NCBI GenBank assembly: GCA_002691245.1
Contig: NZHH01000012.1
Location: forward strand, 1 to 14,880
From: Methylaequor sp002691245
GTDB taxonomy: Bacteria; Pseudomonadota; Alphaproteobacteria; Methylaequorales; Methylaequoraceae
Reading direction: 5' to 3'
DNA: 14,880 nucleotides
The notes under the pieces were generated by a model, which saw nothing but the letters and a program-made list of their open reading frames with translations, had not been told where the DNA came from and did not search any database. The position numbers were made by a program, and so were the translations under genes. Positions 1 through 7,815 of this stretch are shown here, piece by piece (the first letter of the stretch is position 1; each line of letters begins with the position of its first letter).

Positions 1-546
1 ACCCTCGCCAGTTCCATCCCTTGCAATTGATGTTAATATAATTTCACCTACACCCCTAGACTGAACTTCCTCAGTCCAGTTTTTAACTTTTTTAACTGAG
101 GTTTCTCTTCCATAATCATAAAAGCAATAATATTCACCATTATTTTTTTTATTAGCCTCAATAGATATGGATATTGTCGAAGAGCCAAAATTTTTTACTG
201 CCACGTCTAAAAATCTAGGTTTTTTTATTGCTGCTGAATTAATAAAAACTTTATCTGCTCCATTTTTTAAAATTAATTCTATATCTTTAAGTGTCTTTAT
301 TCCACCACCAACAGACAAAGGAATAAAAACATTTGATGAAGTTTTGTTTATAAATTCTAACAAATACTTTTTTTCATACAAACTGGCTACACAATCATGA
401 TAGATAACCTCATCTGCACCATCTTCATAATAATGTTTAGAAAAAAAATCAGGATTACCTAGAACACGTAAACCTTCGAGATTTATTCCTTTTACAAGAT
501 TTGGACCTTTTATATCTAATCTTGATATAATTCTTTTGAGAGGCAT
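1..546 (-). CDS. HisF-type cyclase/ammonia-channel subunit, surface-sugar paralogue (3' end beyond window)
   Basis: The ATG lies at 546-544, and 182 residues are present of about 250 usual for HisF. The N-terminus RIISRLDIKGPNLVKG matches the HisF barrel start. R5, catalytic D11, E46 and K99 are at the positions known from the Thermotoga enzyme, and the phosphate-binding VGGGI follows at 79-83. The second catalytic residue, D130, is Glu here (SIEAN, 128-132). In histidine synthesis HisF takes ammonia from HisH and cyclises PRFAR. Paralogues with this divergent N-terminus occur in O-antigen and flagellin-glycan loci. There they pair with a HisH and an N-acetyl-sugar amidotransferase (WbpG/PseA type) to convert N-acetyl to acetamidino groups. 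The neighbouring nonulosonate genes favour that role. The partner genes would lie left of the window. The family is clear; the amidination role is inferred. Confidence 0.85.
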   Translation of the reverse strand, partial: MPLKRIISRLDIKGPNLVKGINLEGLRVLGNPDFFSKHYYEDGADEVIYHDCVASLYEKKYLLEFINKTSSNVFIPLSVGGGIKTLKDIELILKNGADKVFINSAAIKKPRFLDVAVKNFGSSTISISIEANKKNNGEYYCFYDYGRETSVKKVKNWTEEVQSRGVGEIILTSIARDGTGEG

Positions 547-565
547 AATGTTGTTAATCTACTAT

Positions 566-594
566 TTTATAAATTAAAAAAACTTTTATGTATA
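566..594 (-). promoter_or_regulatory. Weak candidate promoter for the HisF-like gene
   Basis: In the 61-bp divergent gap, the minus strand reads TATACA (594-589), a 17-nt spacer, then TATAAA (571-566). This would start transcription about 13 nt before the ATG at 546. Such hexamers are common by chance in DNA this A+T-rich. I see no convincing match for the plus-strand glycosyltransferase in the same gap. Confidence 0.2.
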
Positions 595-607
595 TTAATT
601 TTTTTAG

Positions 608-1843
608 ATGAGAATATTGCACTTAAATTTTTCATCAAAAGGTGGGGCTGGAATTGGAGTGTTGAGATTAAATGAGGCTTTAAAAGAAAATAATATTGAT
701 AGTTATATATTAAATTACGATGAATTTATTGAGGATAAAAATATAAATTTATTTTTAAGAATTTTTATAAAATTTAATTGGAAAATTAAAATTATTTTTA
801 AAAAAGTTTTAATTAAACTTTTTGTGAGGTTACCTAATAAAGAAAGTATATCCTTAAATTTTTTTAATAATTTCAATCTCAAAAAATATTTAAATAAAAA
901 TAAGTTTGATTTGGTTCATTTACATTGGATAGGAAATGAAATGATTTCTATTAAAGAAATATATTCTATAAAGGTTCCTATTATTTGGACAATGCATGAT
1001 ATGTGGCCATTTTGTGGAGCAGAGCATTTCACCAATGAAACAAGACATCGAGAAGGTTATTCCTCTGAGAGCAGGTCAAAGAATGAAAAAGGTTTCGATC
1101 TAAATAAATTCATCTGGTGGGAAAAAAATAAATTTTTAAAAAAAAAAAAAATTAATATTATTTGTCCTTCTTTATGGATGCATAAAGAGGTTATCAGAAG
1201 CTCTTTGTTTAGAGAGAAAAAATCAGAAATTCTACCTTATATTATCAATACTAAAAAATGGGATTTTAATTTAAAAACAAACAATAGGGTTGTAAATTCA
1301 ATGAATAAAACTGTTATCCTTTTTAGTGCCACAAGTTCTGTTAACTACCGAAAGGGATTTAATTTTTTAGCTGAAGCAATAAATAATTTTTTAGACCACT
1401 CTAAATATTATTTGTTGGTAGTTGGCGATAAACCAAAGAGATTTGAAAATGTTAAGATTGAAAAAAAGTTTTTTGGTACAATTGATTCGGAAAAAAAAAT
1501 AAAAGATATTTATTATTCCTCAGATATTTTTGTTATGCCGAGTTTATTTGAGTCTTTTGGTCAAGTTTTTACTGAAGCCGGATGCTTTGGATTGCCTTCG
1601 ATTGCATTTAAAAATACTGCTGCAAGTGAAATAATAAATCATAAAGACAACGGATATTTAGCCGACTATAAATCGTCAGAAGACCTAGCTAATGGAATAA
1701 AATGGGCTAATTATGCAATTAATAATAATAAAGATTTTAAAAAAAATAATAGAGAAAGGATTATTAAAAATTTTTCTTATGAAAATAAAATTGGAGAATA
1801 TGTTGATTTTTATCAGAAAATAAAAAAATTAAATAACTCCTAA
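608..1843 (+). CDS. GT4-like (GT-B fold) glycosyltransferase
   Basis: This 411-residue protein looks complete. The N-terminal Rossmann domain begins MRILHLNFSSKGGAGIGV, the usual loop that contacts the acceptor or nucleotide in GT-B enzymes. It is followed by HLHWIG (104-109) and the TMHDMWPFCGA block (128-138). The donor-binding C-terminal domain has SATSSVNYRKGFNFL (240-254) and an EX7E motif, E315 and E323, in ESFGQVFTEAGCFGLP. Family 4 enzymes with WTMHDMWPF are typical of O-antigen and capsule clusters, transferring a sugar from a nucleotide donor at the cytoplasmic membrane face. The donor and acceptor cannot be read from sequence. The gene stands alone on the plus strand and converges on the CBS/nucleotidyltransferase gene with a 1-nt gap. 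A 14-base A run (1138-1151) lies inside it and stays in frame. Confidence 0.9.
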   Translation: MRILHLNFSSKGGAGIGVLRLNEALKENNIDSYILNYDEFIEDKNINLFLRIFIKFNWKIKIIFKKVLIKLFVRLPNKESISLNFFNNFNLKKYLNKNKFDLVHLHWIGNEMISIKEIYSIKVPIIWTMHDMWPFCGAEHFTNETRHREGYSSESRSKNEKGFDLNKFIWWEKNKFLKKKKINIICPSLWMHKEVIRSSLFREKKSEILPYIINTKKWDFNLKTNNRVVNSMNKTVILFSATSSVNYRKGFNFLAEAINNFLDHSKYYLLVVGDKPKRFENVKIEKKFFGTIDSEKKIKDIYYSSDIFVMPSLFESFGQVFTEAGCFGLPSIAFKNTAASEIINHKDNGYLADYKSSEDLANGIKWANYAINNNKDFKKNNRERIIKNFSYENKIGEYVDFYQKIKKLNNS

Positions 1844-1844
1844 A

Positions 1845-2882
1845 TTAGCTAAATTTTTTTTTTGAATTTTGTAAATTAGGCTTTGTGCCAATATCTATCC
1901 AATTTTCATAAATTGGGTAAGCTATAACTCTTTTTTTTTTTTTTCTAAGCTTTTCTAAAAAGTCAGGCATATCTTCTCTATTTTTATCTAAAAATTTAAG
2001 TACTTTTGGACTTAAAACGTAAATACCAGTGTTAATATTTACTACAAAATTTTTTTTTTCTTCAAAACCATAAACTTTACCATTTTTTATCTTAACAACC
2101 CCATATGGATTTTTTTGCGAAATATTTCTTGTGACAACTGTTGCGTCAGATTTATTATGATTATGGTATTCAAGTATTTTTGAATAATTTACATTTGAAA
2201 TAACATCCCCATTCGTTACTAAAATTGGTTTTTTATTTCTTACAGTCAAATCTCTTAGTCCTGCTGCGGTTCCTTTTGGTTTTTTTTCATAAAGATAATC
2301 TATCTTAACTTCATGTTTTGTCCCTTTTTTAAAATATTTAGTAATTTTATTATGTAAATAATGAATACATATTATAAAATTTTGGAATCCATTTTTTTTT
2401 GCATTTAAGATTATGTGTTCTAATATTGGTTTATTGCCTATTTTAAGCATTGGTTTAGGTGTTCGATTTGTTAAAGGTCTAAGTCTTTTTCCAAAGCCAC
2501 CTGCCATTATTACAAACTTATTTGATAAACTTGTATTAGTTACTTCCTCTAAAAGATGAAGTCCTACAATTTTTTTTAAATTATCTATTACAGGCATATG
2601 CCGGACCATTTGAGTTTTCATAAGAACTACAGCATCCTCGTAACTTCTGTTTGGGCCTACATAAATAGATTTTTTATTAACAATTTTTGTCAAATTGTCA
2701 TTTAAATTCAAACCTTTGATCAAACCTCTTCGAATATCTCCATCTGTAATTGTGCCTAGGAATTTGTTTTTATTATCTACTACCATGATAAATTGTAATT
2801 CTGTAGAATTTAAAAGTTTTATTCCATCTTGAATTTTCTTTGATTGAGATAAAATTACCCTTTTCCAAACATTTTTTTCCAT
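1845..2882 (-). CDS. ptmE: CBS-domain sugar-1-phosphate nucleotidyltransferase (PtmE-like)
   Basis: Two CBS repeats fill the first 115 or so residues (FLGTITDGDIRRG; VRHMPVIDNLKKIVGL). A nucleotidyltransferase domain follows with MAGGFGKRLRPLTNRTPKPM, EKKPKGTAAGL, TNGD and NWIDIGTK. This fusion matches Campylobacter PtmE, which makes GDP-glucosamine for the GDP-sugar route to legionaminic acid. I chose the ATG at 2882, one base after the deacetylase stop, giving 345 residues. An upstream in-frame TTG at 2894 would overlap the deacetylase end. It is the last gene of the nonulosonate operon and converges on the glycosyltransferase. A 14-base T run at 1931-1944 stays in frame. GDP rather than UDP or CDP specificity is inferred from family resemblance and context. 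Confidence 0.85.
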   Translation of the reverse strand: MEKNVWKRVILSQSKKIQDGIKLLNSTELQFIMVVDNKNKFLGTITDGDIRRGLIKGLNLNDNLTKIVNKKSIYVGPNRSYEDAVVLMKTQMVRHMPVIDNLKKIVGLHLLEEVTNTSLSNKFVIMAGGFGKRLRPLTNRTPKPMLKIGNKPILEHIILNAKKNGFQNFIICIHYLHNKITKYFKKGTKHEVKIDYLYEKKPKGTAAGLRDLTVRNKKPILVTNGDVISNVNYSKILEYHNHNKSDATVVTRNISQKNPYGVVKIKNGKVYGFEEKKNFVVNINTGIYVLSPKVLKFLDKNREDMPDFLEKLRKKKKRVIAYPIYENWIDIGTKPNLQNSKKKFS

Positions 2883-2883
2883 T

Positions 2884-3555
2884 TTAATCTTCAATGGCTC
2901 TTAATAATTCAAACGCTTCTGCAAACTTATTATTCGACTGAGCGCCCCTTATGCTCGCTAAAGCCTTTATACCAATTATACTTCTTGGGAATGGATGTTT
3001 TTTAATTTCTGTTTTATAAATTTTTGCTATTTTAATTTTTTTATCTATAAATTTATCAATATTTACAAAATAATTTGGTATAAAACCCTTCTTGTTTTTG
3101 TGAGTTGTTAAACCATATTCTGTTTCGGAGAGTGTCTCGTATGAAAGTATTCTTTTAATATAAGGATATCTAAAAACTTTAGTGGTAGCAGAGATTGCTT
3201 GAAACACTTTTTTATGATCTGTATGTGCATCGCTTGGGTGAGGTACAAATATTTCATTGGGTTTAAATGTTTTAAAAATTTTAGATATTTTTTCTATTAA
3301 AAATTTAAGATTTATATTATCAAGCTCACTATTGGCTAAATCTAATTTAAAAACTCTATTAAATTTGTATGATTTACTTACTTTATTTATTAACTTATTA
3401 CGTTCGTTTACTATTTTTAAATTTTTATTATTTGAAGATATGTTTGTGACAATAAGCCATGCCACTTTATTTTTTGTATTAATTCTTCTTAAAATTGTAC
3501 CTCCTACACCTAAAGTTTCATCATCAGGATGTGGAGCTATAATTAATGTTTTCAT
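2884..3555 (-). CDS. PIG-L/LmbE-family N-deacetylase
   Basis: The 223-residue protein opens MKTLIIAPHPDDETLGVGG, the zinc-binding PHPDDE motif (8-13) of PIG-L deacetylases. It then has HPSDAHTDH (106-114), the second metal and catalytic block. Family members remove N-acetyl groups from GlcNAc-containing glycolipids, thiols and nucleotide sugars. The length is usual and there is no signal peptide, so it should act in the cytoplasm. Its ATG overlaps the formyltransferase stop as ATGA (3555-3552), so the two are probably translationally coupled. A deacetylase paired with a formyltransferase inside a nonulosonate operon suggests exchange of an N-acetyl for an N-formyl group. That role, and the substrate, are inference. 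Confidence 0.85.
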   Translation of the reverse strand: MKTLIIAPHPDDETLGVGGTILRRINTKNKVAWLIVTNISSNNKNLKIVNERNKLINKVSKSYKFNRVFKLDLANSELDNINLKFLIEKISKIFKTFKPNEIFVPHPSDAHTDHKKVFQAISATTKVFRYPYIKRILSYETLSETEYGLTTHKNKKGFIPNYFVNIDKFIDKKIKIAKIYKTEIKKHPFPRSIIGIKALASIRGAQSNNKFAEAFELLRAIED

Positions 3556-4457
3556 AATATATAATCATTAGATTTACATTTTATTGCAGGTGTTGTTTTT
3601 AAAAGTTTTAATGCATTATTTCCACATTTAATTATAGGTTTTTGATTCATTTTTTTTATTACCTTTCCAGGCTCTATTTTTAAAATTGACTTGATAATTT
3701 TAGCTTTAATTAACTTATATTCTCTTTTTTTATAATAAAAGGAAGCACCAGGATATGGGTAAGAAAGAGAATTTACCAAATTAAAAATTGCATTTGCATC
3801 CATTCTCCAATCAATGACACCGTCACTATAAGATCTTTTTCTCAAAATATTTCCTTTATTTTTATTTTTATTTTTTTGTATTAAGAAATTATTATTCTTT
3901 ATCTCATTCAATACTTTAAATAATTCATTGAGCTGTGAAATGGCAATTTTTGTTATTTTTTTATATAATGTAAACGCTGTCTCATTATTACTAATTTTAA
4001 AGTATTTTTTTAAAATAAATTGACCATCATCTGGATTTTTATTCATTATAAAAAAACAAGATGCTGAATTTTTTAGTTGTAGAATTATTGACCAAATCAA
4101 TGGATTTCGTCCTCTGTTGTTGGGTAAATCTGAAGGATGATAACCAATAGAGAGAAAGCGTGGTAATTTCAAAAATTTATCTGATAATAAATTTGGCCAA
4201 CCTATACAAATGATAAAATCAGGAGATTTTTTTTTTACCCACTCGGTATTTTTCATATCATTTATATTTTTACAATATAGATAAGGAATTCTATTTTTTT
4301 TTGCAAAGAAGCTTAGGTCACAAAAATCAGAATTAAATGAAGATTTTTTTTTGGTACATATCCCAACAATATCAATATTTTTTTTCTTCATTATTGCAGT
4401 AGACAATTTTAAAGAAAATTCTACACATCCGATTAATACAATTTTTAATTTATTCAT
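3552..4457 (-). CDS. Sugar N-formyltransferase-like protein
   Basis: This has an N-terminal formyltransferase domain and a C-terminal Formyl_trans_C-like domain (KRSYSDGVIDW... SLSYPYPGASFYYKKREYKL), the arrangement seen in ArnA and methionyl-tRNA formyltransferase. The catalytic block reads IGYHPSDLPNNRGRNPLIW. His and the later Asp (NPDDGQF) are kept, but the Asn of the usual N-x-H is Gly. RGR...LIW resembles sugar formyltransferases more than the tRNA enzyme (RGAAPIQW). It would move a formyl group from 10-formyl-THF to an amino sugar. I chose the ATG at 4457, which overlaps the end of legG by 8 nt and gives 301 residues. An in-frame TTG at 4466 is less likely. The acceptor sugar is unknown, and the Gly substitution leaves some doubt about chemistry. 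Confidence 0.8.
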   Translation of the reverse strand: MNKLKIVLIGCVEFSLKLSTAIMKKKNIDIVGICTKKKSSFNSDFCDLSFFAKKNRIPYLYCKNINDMKNTEWVKKKSPDFIICIGWPNLLSDKFLKLPRFLSIGYHPSDLPNNRGRNPLIWSIILQLKNSASCFFIMNKNPDDGQFILKKYFKISNNETAFTLYKKITKIAISQLNELFKVLNEIKNNNFLIQKNKNKNKGNILRKRSYSDGVIDWRMDANAIFNLVNSLSYPYPGASFYYKKREYKLIKAKIIKSILKIEPGKVIKKMNQKPIIKCGNNALKLLKTTPAIKCKSNDYIL

Positions 4458-5613
4458 GATCAACAAAAGGTTTTTTGATTAGATTTTCTAAGTTTTTTTT
4501 TTCAATTATTGCTAATATTTTATTTTCTGTATTTATTTTAAAATAAGGATTTTTTATTTTCTCTATACTTTTTTTAAATTTCTTTGAAATAAGTTTTTTA
4601 ATTGATTTTGCTATATCTTTTTTAATAGGTTTACAATTTATTACTGATTTAGATTGAATTCTTCCTTTTTGTCTTTCTCCAATATTTATTGTTCCTTTTT
4701 TAAAAGAGGACGCTTCAATAATTCCACTTGATGAGTTTCCCATTACTCCATCACATAAATTTAATGTGTCAAAATACTTTTGTTTTCCTAATGATTTAAA
4801 ATAATAGATATTTTTTCTTAATTTTGCAAAATTTTTTAATTTATATATAATCTGATTGTGTTCTGTGTCCATATTTGGTGCAGTTATAATAAAACAATAT
4901 TCTTTAAATAGTTTTATTGCTTTTAATATTTCATCAATATGTTTATTAGTATTTTTTTGTAAAGTAACCGGATGGTATGTTACAATTATATTTTTACTTT
5001 TCGTTTTGATATTTAATTTTTTTTCTAATTGTTTGATACTCGCAAAACTTTGATCTTTAATTGAATTCAAGCCTAGTGCTCCAACATTATAAATGTTACT
5101 TGGATTTTCCCCCATTTGAATTATTCTTTTTTTATATTTTTTGTGAGAAACAAAATGAAGTGAAGAAAGTTTAGTGACTGCATGCCTTATTGAGTCATCA
5201 ATTAAACCTTCTGTACTTTCTCCCCCGTGTAAATGACAAATAGGAACATTATTAATAACTGCTACAGATGCTGCTGCTAAAATTTCAAATCGATCACCAA
5301 GAATAATTAATAAGTCTGGGTTTATTTTTTTTAAACTTCTGCTAAATTTTTTGGCAAATTCTGAAAAAAAAATAGAGGATGCATAAGAGCTATCATCAGA
5401 AATCTTTATTTTAATTTTTATGTCAATATTAAGATTATCTTCATATAATTCTCTATACGTAAAACCAAACTTTGATGAAAAATGAGTGCCACATGCTATA
5501 ATTTTTGTATTAATATTTTTTGATTTTTTAAATTTATTAATTAAGTCTTTCAACAATCCATAGTCAGCCCTTGTAGAGGTTAAAAAACAAATTTTTTTTT
5601 TATTTTTTTTCAA
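4450..5613 (-). CDS. legG: NeuC/LegG-type hydrolysing nucleotide-sugar 2-epimerase
   Basis: The 387 residues cover the full family length. Motifs in order are TSTRADYGLL (12-21), GDRFE (106-110), HLHGGE (127-132), DDSIRHAVTK (139-148), NSSSGIIEA (293-301) and IGERQKGR (311-318). These are the nucleotide and catalytic blocks of hydrolysing 2-epimerases. NeuC releases ManNAc from UDP-GlcNAc. LegG releases 2,4-diacetamido-2,4,6-trideoxymannose from the bacillosamine nucleotide. The LegB/LegC neighbours point to LegG. No in-frame ATG exists near the N-terminus. The TTG at 5613-5611 is the start, supported by a GGAG 10 nt upstream. It follows legC by 6 nt and overlaps the formyltransferase start by 8 nt. 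Confidence 0.88.
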   Translation of the reverse strand: MKKNKKKICFLTSTRADYGLLKDLINKFKKSKNINTKIIACGTHFSSKFGFTYRELYEDNLNIDIKIKIKISDDSSYASSIFFSEFAKKFSRSLKKINPDLLIILGDRFEILAAASVAVINNVPICHLHGGESTEGLIDDSIRHAVTKLSSLHFVSHKKYKKRIIQMGENPSNIYNVGALGLNSIKDQSFASIKQLEKKLNIKTKSKNIIVTYHPVTLQKNTNKHIDEILKAIKLFKEYCFIITAPNMDTEHNQIIYKLKNFAKLRKNIYYFKSLGKQKYFDTLNLCDGVMGNSSSGIIEASSFKKGTINIGERQKGRIQSKSVINCKPIKKDIAKSIKKLISKKFKKSIEKIKNPYFKINTENKILAIIEKKNLENLIKKPFVDHE

Positions 5614-5619
5614 CTTGCT

Positions 5620-6780
5620 TTATCTCCATAAGAAAGGGCTACTAGGTAATGTAATTGCTTGCTTATAAATTTTTTCAGTTTGACTTAAATTCATAGATTG
5701 AAATTTATTATATCTTTTTACTAAATGTATAGGTTTCCAAATTGATCGCACAAATATATTTTGTTTTTTAAATAAAAATTCTAAATTTTTTTTACTAATC
5801 ATTTTATTTTTTTGTATAATAATAGTATTTAACCAGTAGTTTGAATTTAAATTTTTATGAGGAATCAAAAGTTTTATATGATCATCTTTTGAAAAAATTT
5901 TTTTATAAAAAAGAAATAATTTTTTTTTTTTTTCTTTAAATTTATTTAATTTATTAATTTGTGATATACCTAAAGACGCATTTATACTGGGCATTCTATA
6001 ATTATACCCAACATCATCGTAGTCAATTTCTCCCTTACGTAAAGTTTTACAATTAGTTGCATAGTTAAGACCTTTTTTAAAAAGTTTCTTATTTTTAAAA
6101 ACTATAGCCCCACCTCCTCCTGTAGTTAATACCTTGTTTCCGTTGAAACTAAATATACCAACTTCCCCAAATGTACCAAGATGCTTATTTTTATAAAAGG
6201 ATCCAAATGCTTCAGCTGCGTCTTCTATTAATTTAATATTATATTTTTTAAGTACTTTTACCAATAAATCCATATTACAACAAAGACCATTCAAATGTAC
6301 TAAAAGTAAAAATTTAATTTCTTTTTTTGTTTTTTTATTAAAAATTTTATTATTTCTTTTTAAAGTTATTTTTCCCAAATAGTTATCAAGTTTAATTATA
6401 TCTGCAGATAAATTTTCAGGATTTATATCAATAAAATGAGGATCTGCTTGATTGTAAATTATTGCATTGACTGTTGATACATAGGTTAGTGAAGGCACTA
6501 ATACTTCTGTATTCTCATTAACGTTCATCATTTTTAATGCTAAATGTAAAGCTGAAGTTCCGTTGATGGTTGATATGATATTTTTATTTTTAACAACATT
6601 TGAAATTTTTTTTTCAAAGATTTCAGTATATTTTCCATAAGTAGAAACTTCATTGTCACTTAAAGCTTTTACTACACTTTTTATATCGTCCATGTGTATA
6701 CTTGGCTCGTGAAGATAAATTTTTTTATCTCCAAATTTTTTTTTAATAGTAGATATTTTTTGTAAAATTTTTTTTTTCAC
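5620..6780 (-). CDS. legC: LegC-type PLP aminotransferase (DegT/DnrJ/EryC1 family)
   Basis: This 386-residue fold-type I aminotransferase transfers an amino group, usually from glutamate, to C4 of the 4-keto nucleotide sugar made by LegB. The PLP lysine is K216 in SFNGNKVLTTGGGG. The cofactor-binding NGTSALHLA (73-81) and EDAAEAFGS (186-194) are present. The N-terminal LHEP (23-26) and the NGNK form of the lysine motif resemble LegC rather than the bacillosamine enzyme PglE. The start is GTG (6780-6778), overlapping the legB TAG by one base (TAGTG). No plausible ATG lies before residue 30, which would cut into the conserved LHEP region. A 14-base T run (5920-5933) stays in frame. Confidence 0.87.
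   Translation of the reverse strand: MKKKILQKISTIKKKFGDKKIYLHEPSIHMDDIKSVVKALSDNEVSTYGKYTEIFEKKISNVVKNKNIISTINGTSALHLALKMMNVNENTEVLVPSLTYVSTVNAIIYNQADPHFIDINPENLSADIIKLDNYLGKITLKRNNKIFNKKTKKEIKFLLLVHLNGLCCNMDLLVKVLKKYNIKLIEDAAEAFGSFYKNKHLGTFGEVGIFSFNGNKVLTTGGGGAIVFKNKKLFKKGLNYATNCKTLRKGEIDYDDVGYNYRMPSINASLGISQINKLNKFKEKKKKLFLFYKKIFSKDDHIKLLIPHKNLNSNYWLNTIIIQKNKMISKKNLEFLFKKQNIFVRSIWKPIHLVKRYNKFQSMNLSQTEKIYKQAITLPSSPFLWR
5622..5627 (-). promoter_or_regulatory. Ribosome binding site that decides the legG TTG start
   Basis: On the minus strand GGAGAT lies across the last codons and stop of legC, leaving 10 nt between GGAG and the TTG start of legG. It is one of few clear Shine-Dalgarno matches in the window. 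An ATG overlapping it is out of frame and stops after nine codons. Confidence 0.5.
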
Positions 6781-7766
6781 TAAATATTAAATTGATTAGG
6801 ATCAAATTTTTTTAAATTTTCTTCTTTTTTATACCATTGAATTGTCTCGTAAATTCCTTTTTTAAAACCAACCGCACCTGAGTAATTAGGTTTCCAATTT
6901 AAAAGTTTTTTTGCCTTTTTATTACATCCCCAAAGCCTATTAACCTCGCTTTTGATTGGTCTAATTCTTTTATTTTCCCTCCGTATTTTTTTTTTGTATT
7001 TAGTTAAATTTTTTATGACTTTTATTACATTATTTATTGAAATTTCATAACCACTAGAAATATTAATGGTTTGTCCAATAATACCTTTTTTACTTATACA
7101 CTTAATAAAACCCTCTACCGTATCTTTATAAAATGTAAAATCTCTTATTGTAGAAGTATTTCCTAATTTAATGTCTTTTTCTTTAAGAATTTGTGTAATA
7201 ATTGTTGGTATAATTGCTCTAGTTGATTGTCTTGGTCCAAAAGTATTAAACGGTCTTATTATAGTAAGTGGAATATTAAATGATTTATAAAACGACATAG
7301 AGAGTTGGTCCGCTGAAATTTTGCTTGCTGCATAAGGTGACTGTGCATTAAGTGGATGTTTTTCATTAATTGGAACGTATTGTGCGCTCCCATAAACTTC
7401 GCTTGTAGAGGTCACAATTGTTTTTCGAATTTTGTTTTTTTTTACAGCTGCAAGCACATTAGTTGTACCAATTACATTAGTGTGAATAAATGAGGAATAA
7501 GATTCATAGGAATGAGGTATAGATATCAATGCAGCTAAATGAAACACAATCTGATGACCTTTGATAGCTTTTTCTAAAAAATTAGAGTCCCTAATATCAC
7601 CATGAATAATTCTCAAATTTTTATTTTTACCTACATCATTTAACCAGCCAGTAAATCCAAATGAATTGTAGTAAGATAACGCTGTAACCTTATAGCCTTT
7701 GTTTAGTAGTTTTTCAGTAAGATGGGATCCTATAAAACCGTCCGCACCAGTAATAAATATTTTCAT
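6780..7766 (-). CDS. legB: LegB-type NAD-dependent nucleotide-sugar 4,6-dehydratase
   Basis: This is an extended short-chain dehydrogenase of 328 residues. The NAD-binding TGADGFIGS (6-14) and HGDIRD (55-60) come first. Then follow HLAAL, TSTSEVYGS (119-127) with the dehydratase acid-base residues, YAASK (Tyr145, Lys149) and the substrate loop RPFNTFGPRQSTRAIIP. LegB oxidises C4 and removes C6 water from the nucleotide-linked GlcNAc, giving a 4-keto-6-deoxy sugar. SEVYG with the following RAIIP resembles LegB more than the inverting PseB type. The ATG at 7766 lies 49 nt after the legI stop, the largest gap in this operon. legC starts on its stop codon. Confidence 0.87.
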   Translation of the reverse strand: MKIFITGADGFIGSHLTEKLLNKGYKVTALSYYNSFGFTGWLNDVGKNKNLRIIHGDIRDSNFLEKAIKGHQIVFHLAALISIPHSYESYSSFIHTNVIGTTNVLAAVKKNKIRKTIVTSTSEVYGSAQYVPINEKHPLNAQSPYAASKISADQLSMSFYKSFNIPLTIIRPFNTFGPRQSTRAIIPTIITQILKEKDIKLGNTSTIRDFTFYKDTVEGFIKCISKKGIIGQTINISSGYEISINNVIKVIKNLTKYKKKIRRENKRIRPIKSEVNRLWGCNKKAKKLLNWKPNYSGAVGFKKGIYETIQWYKKEENLKKFDPNQFNI

Positions 7767-7815
7767 AAAATAGCTATAACATAATGAGTTTTAATTTATA
7801 GTATTTTTACAAAAA

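Noticed and set aside
167..400. Plus-strand open frame of 77 codons
   Set aside because: Antisense to the well-supported HisF-like gene; low-complexity sequence with no family features.
2883..2894. TTG start for the PtmE-like gene at 2894
   Set aside because: The ATG at 2882, directly after the deacetylase stop, is simpler and keeps the whole CBS domain.
3257..3571. Plus-strand open frame of 104 codons
   Set aside because: Antisense shadow of the PIG-L deacetylase; hydrophobicity comes from reading A+T-rich codons backwards.
3552..4457. Methionyl-tRNA formyltransferase (fmt)
   Set aside because: The motif is RGRNPLIW and not RGAAPIQW, and the gene lies inside a sugar operon, so a sugar formyltransferase is more likely.
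4856..5053. Plus-strand open frame of 65 codons
   Set aside because: Antisense to legG inside conserved sequence.
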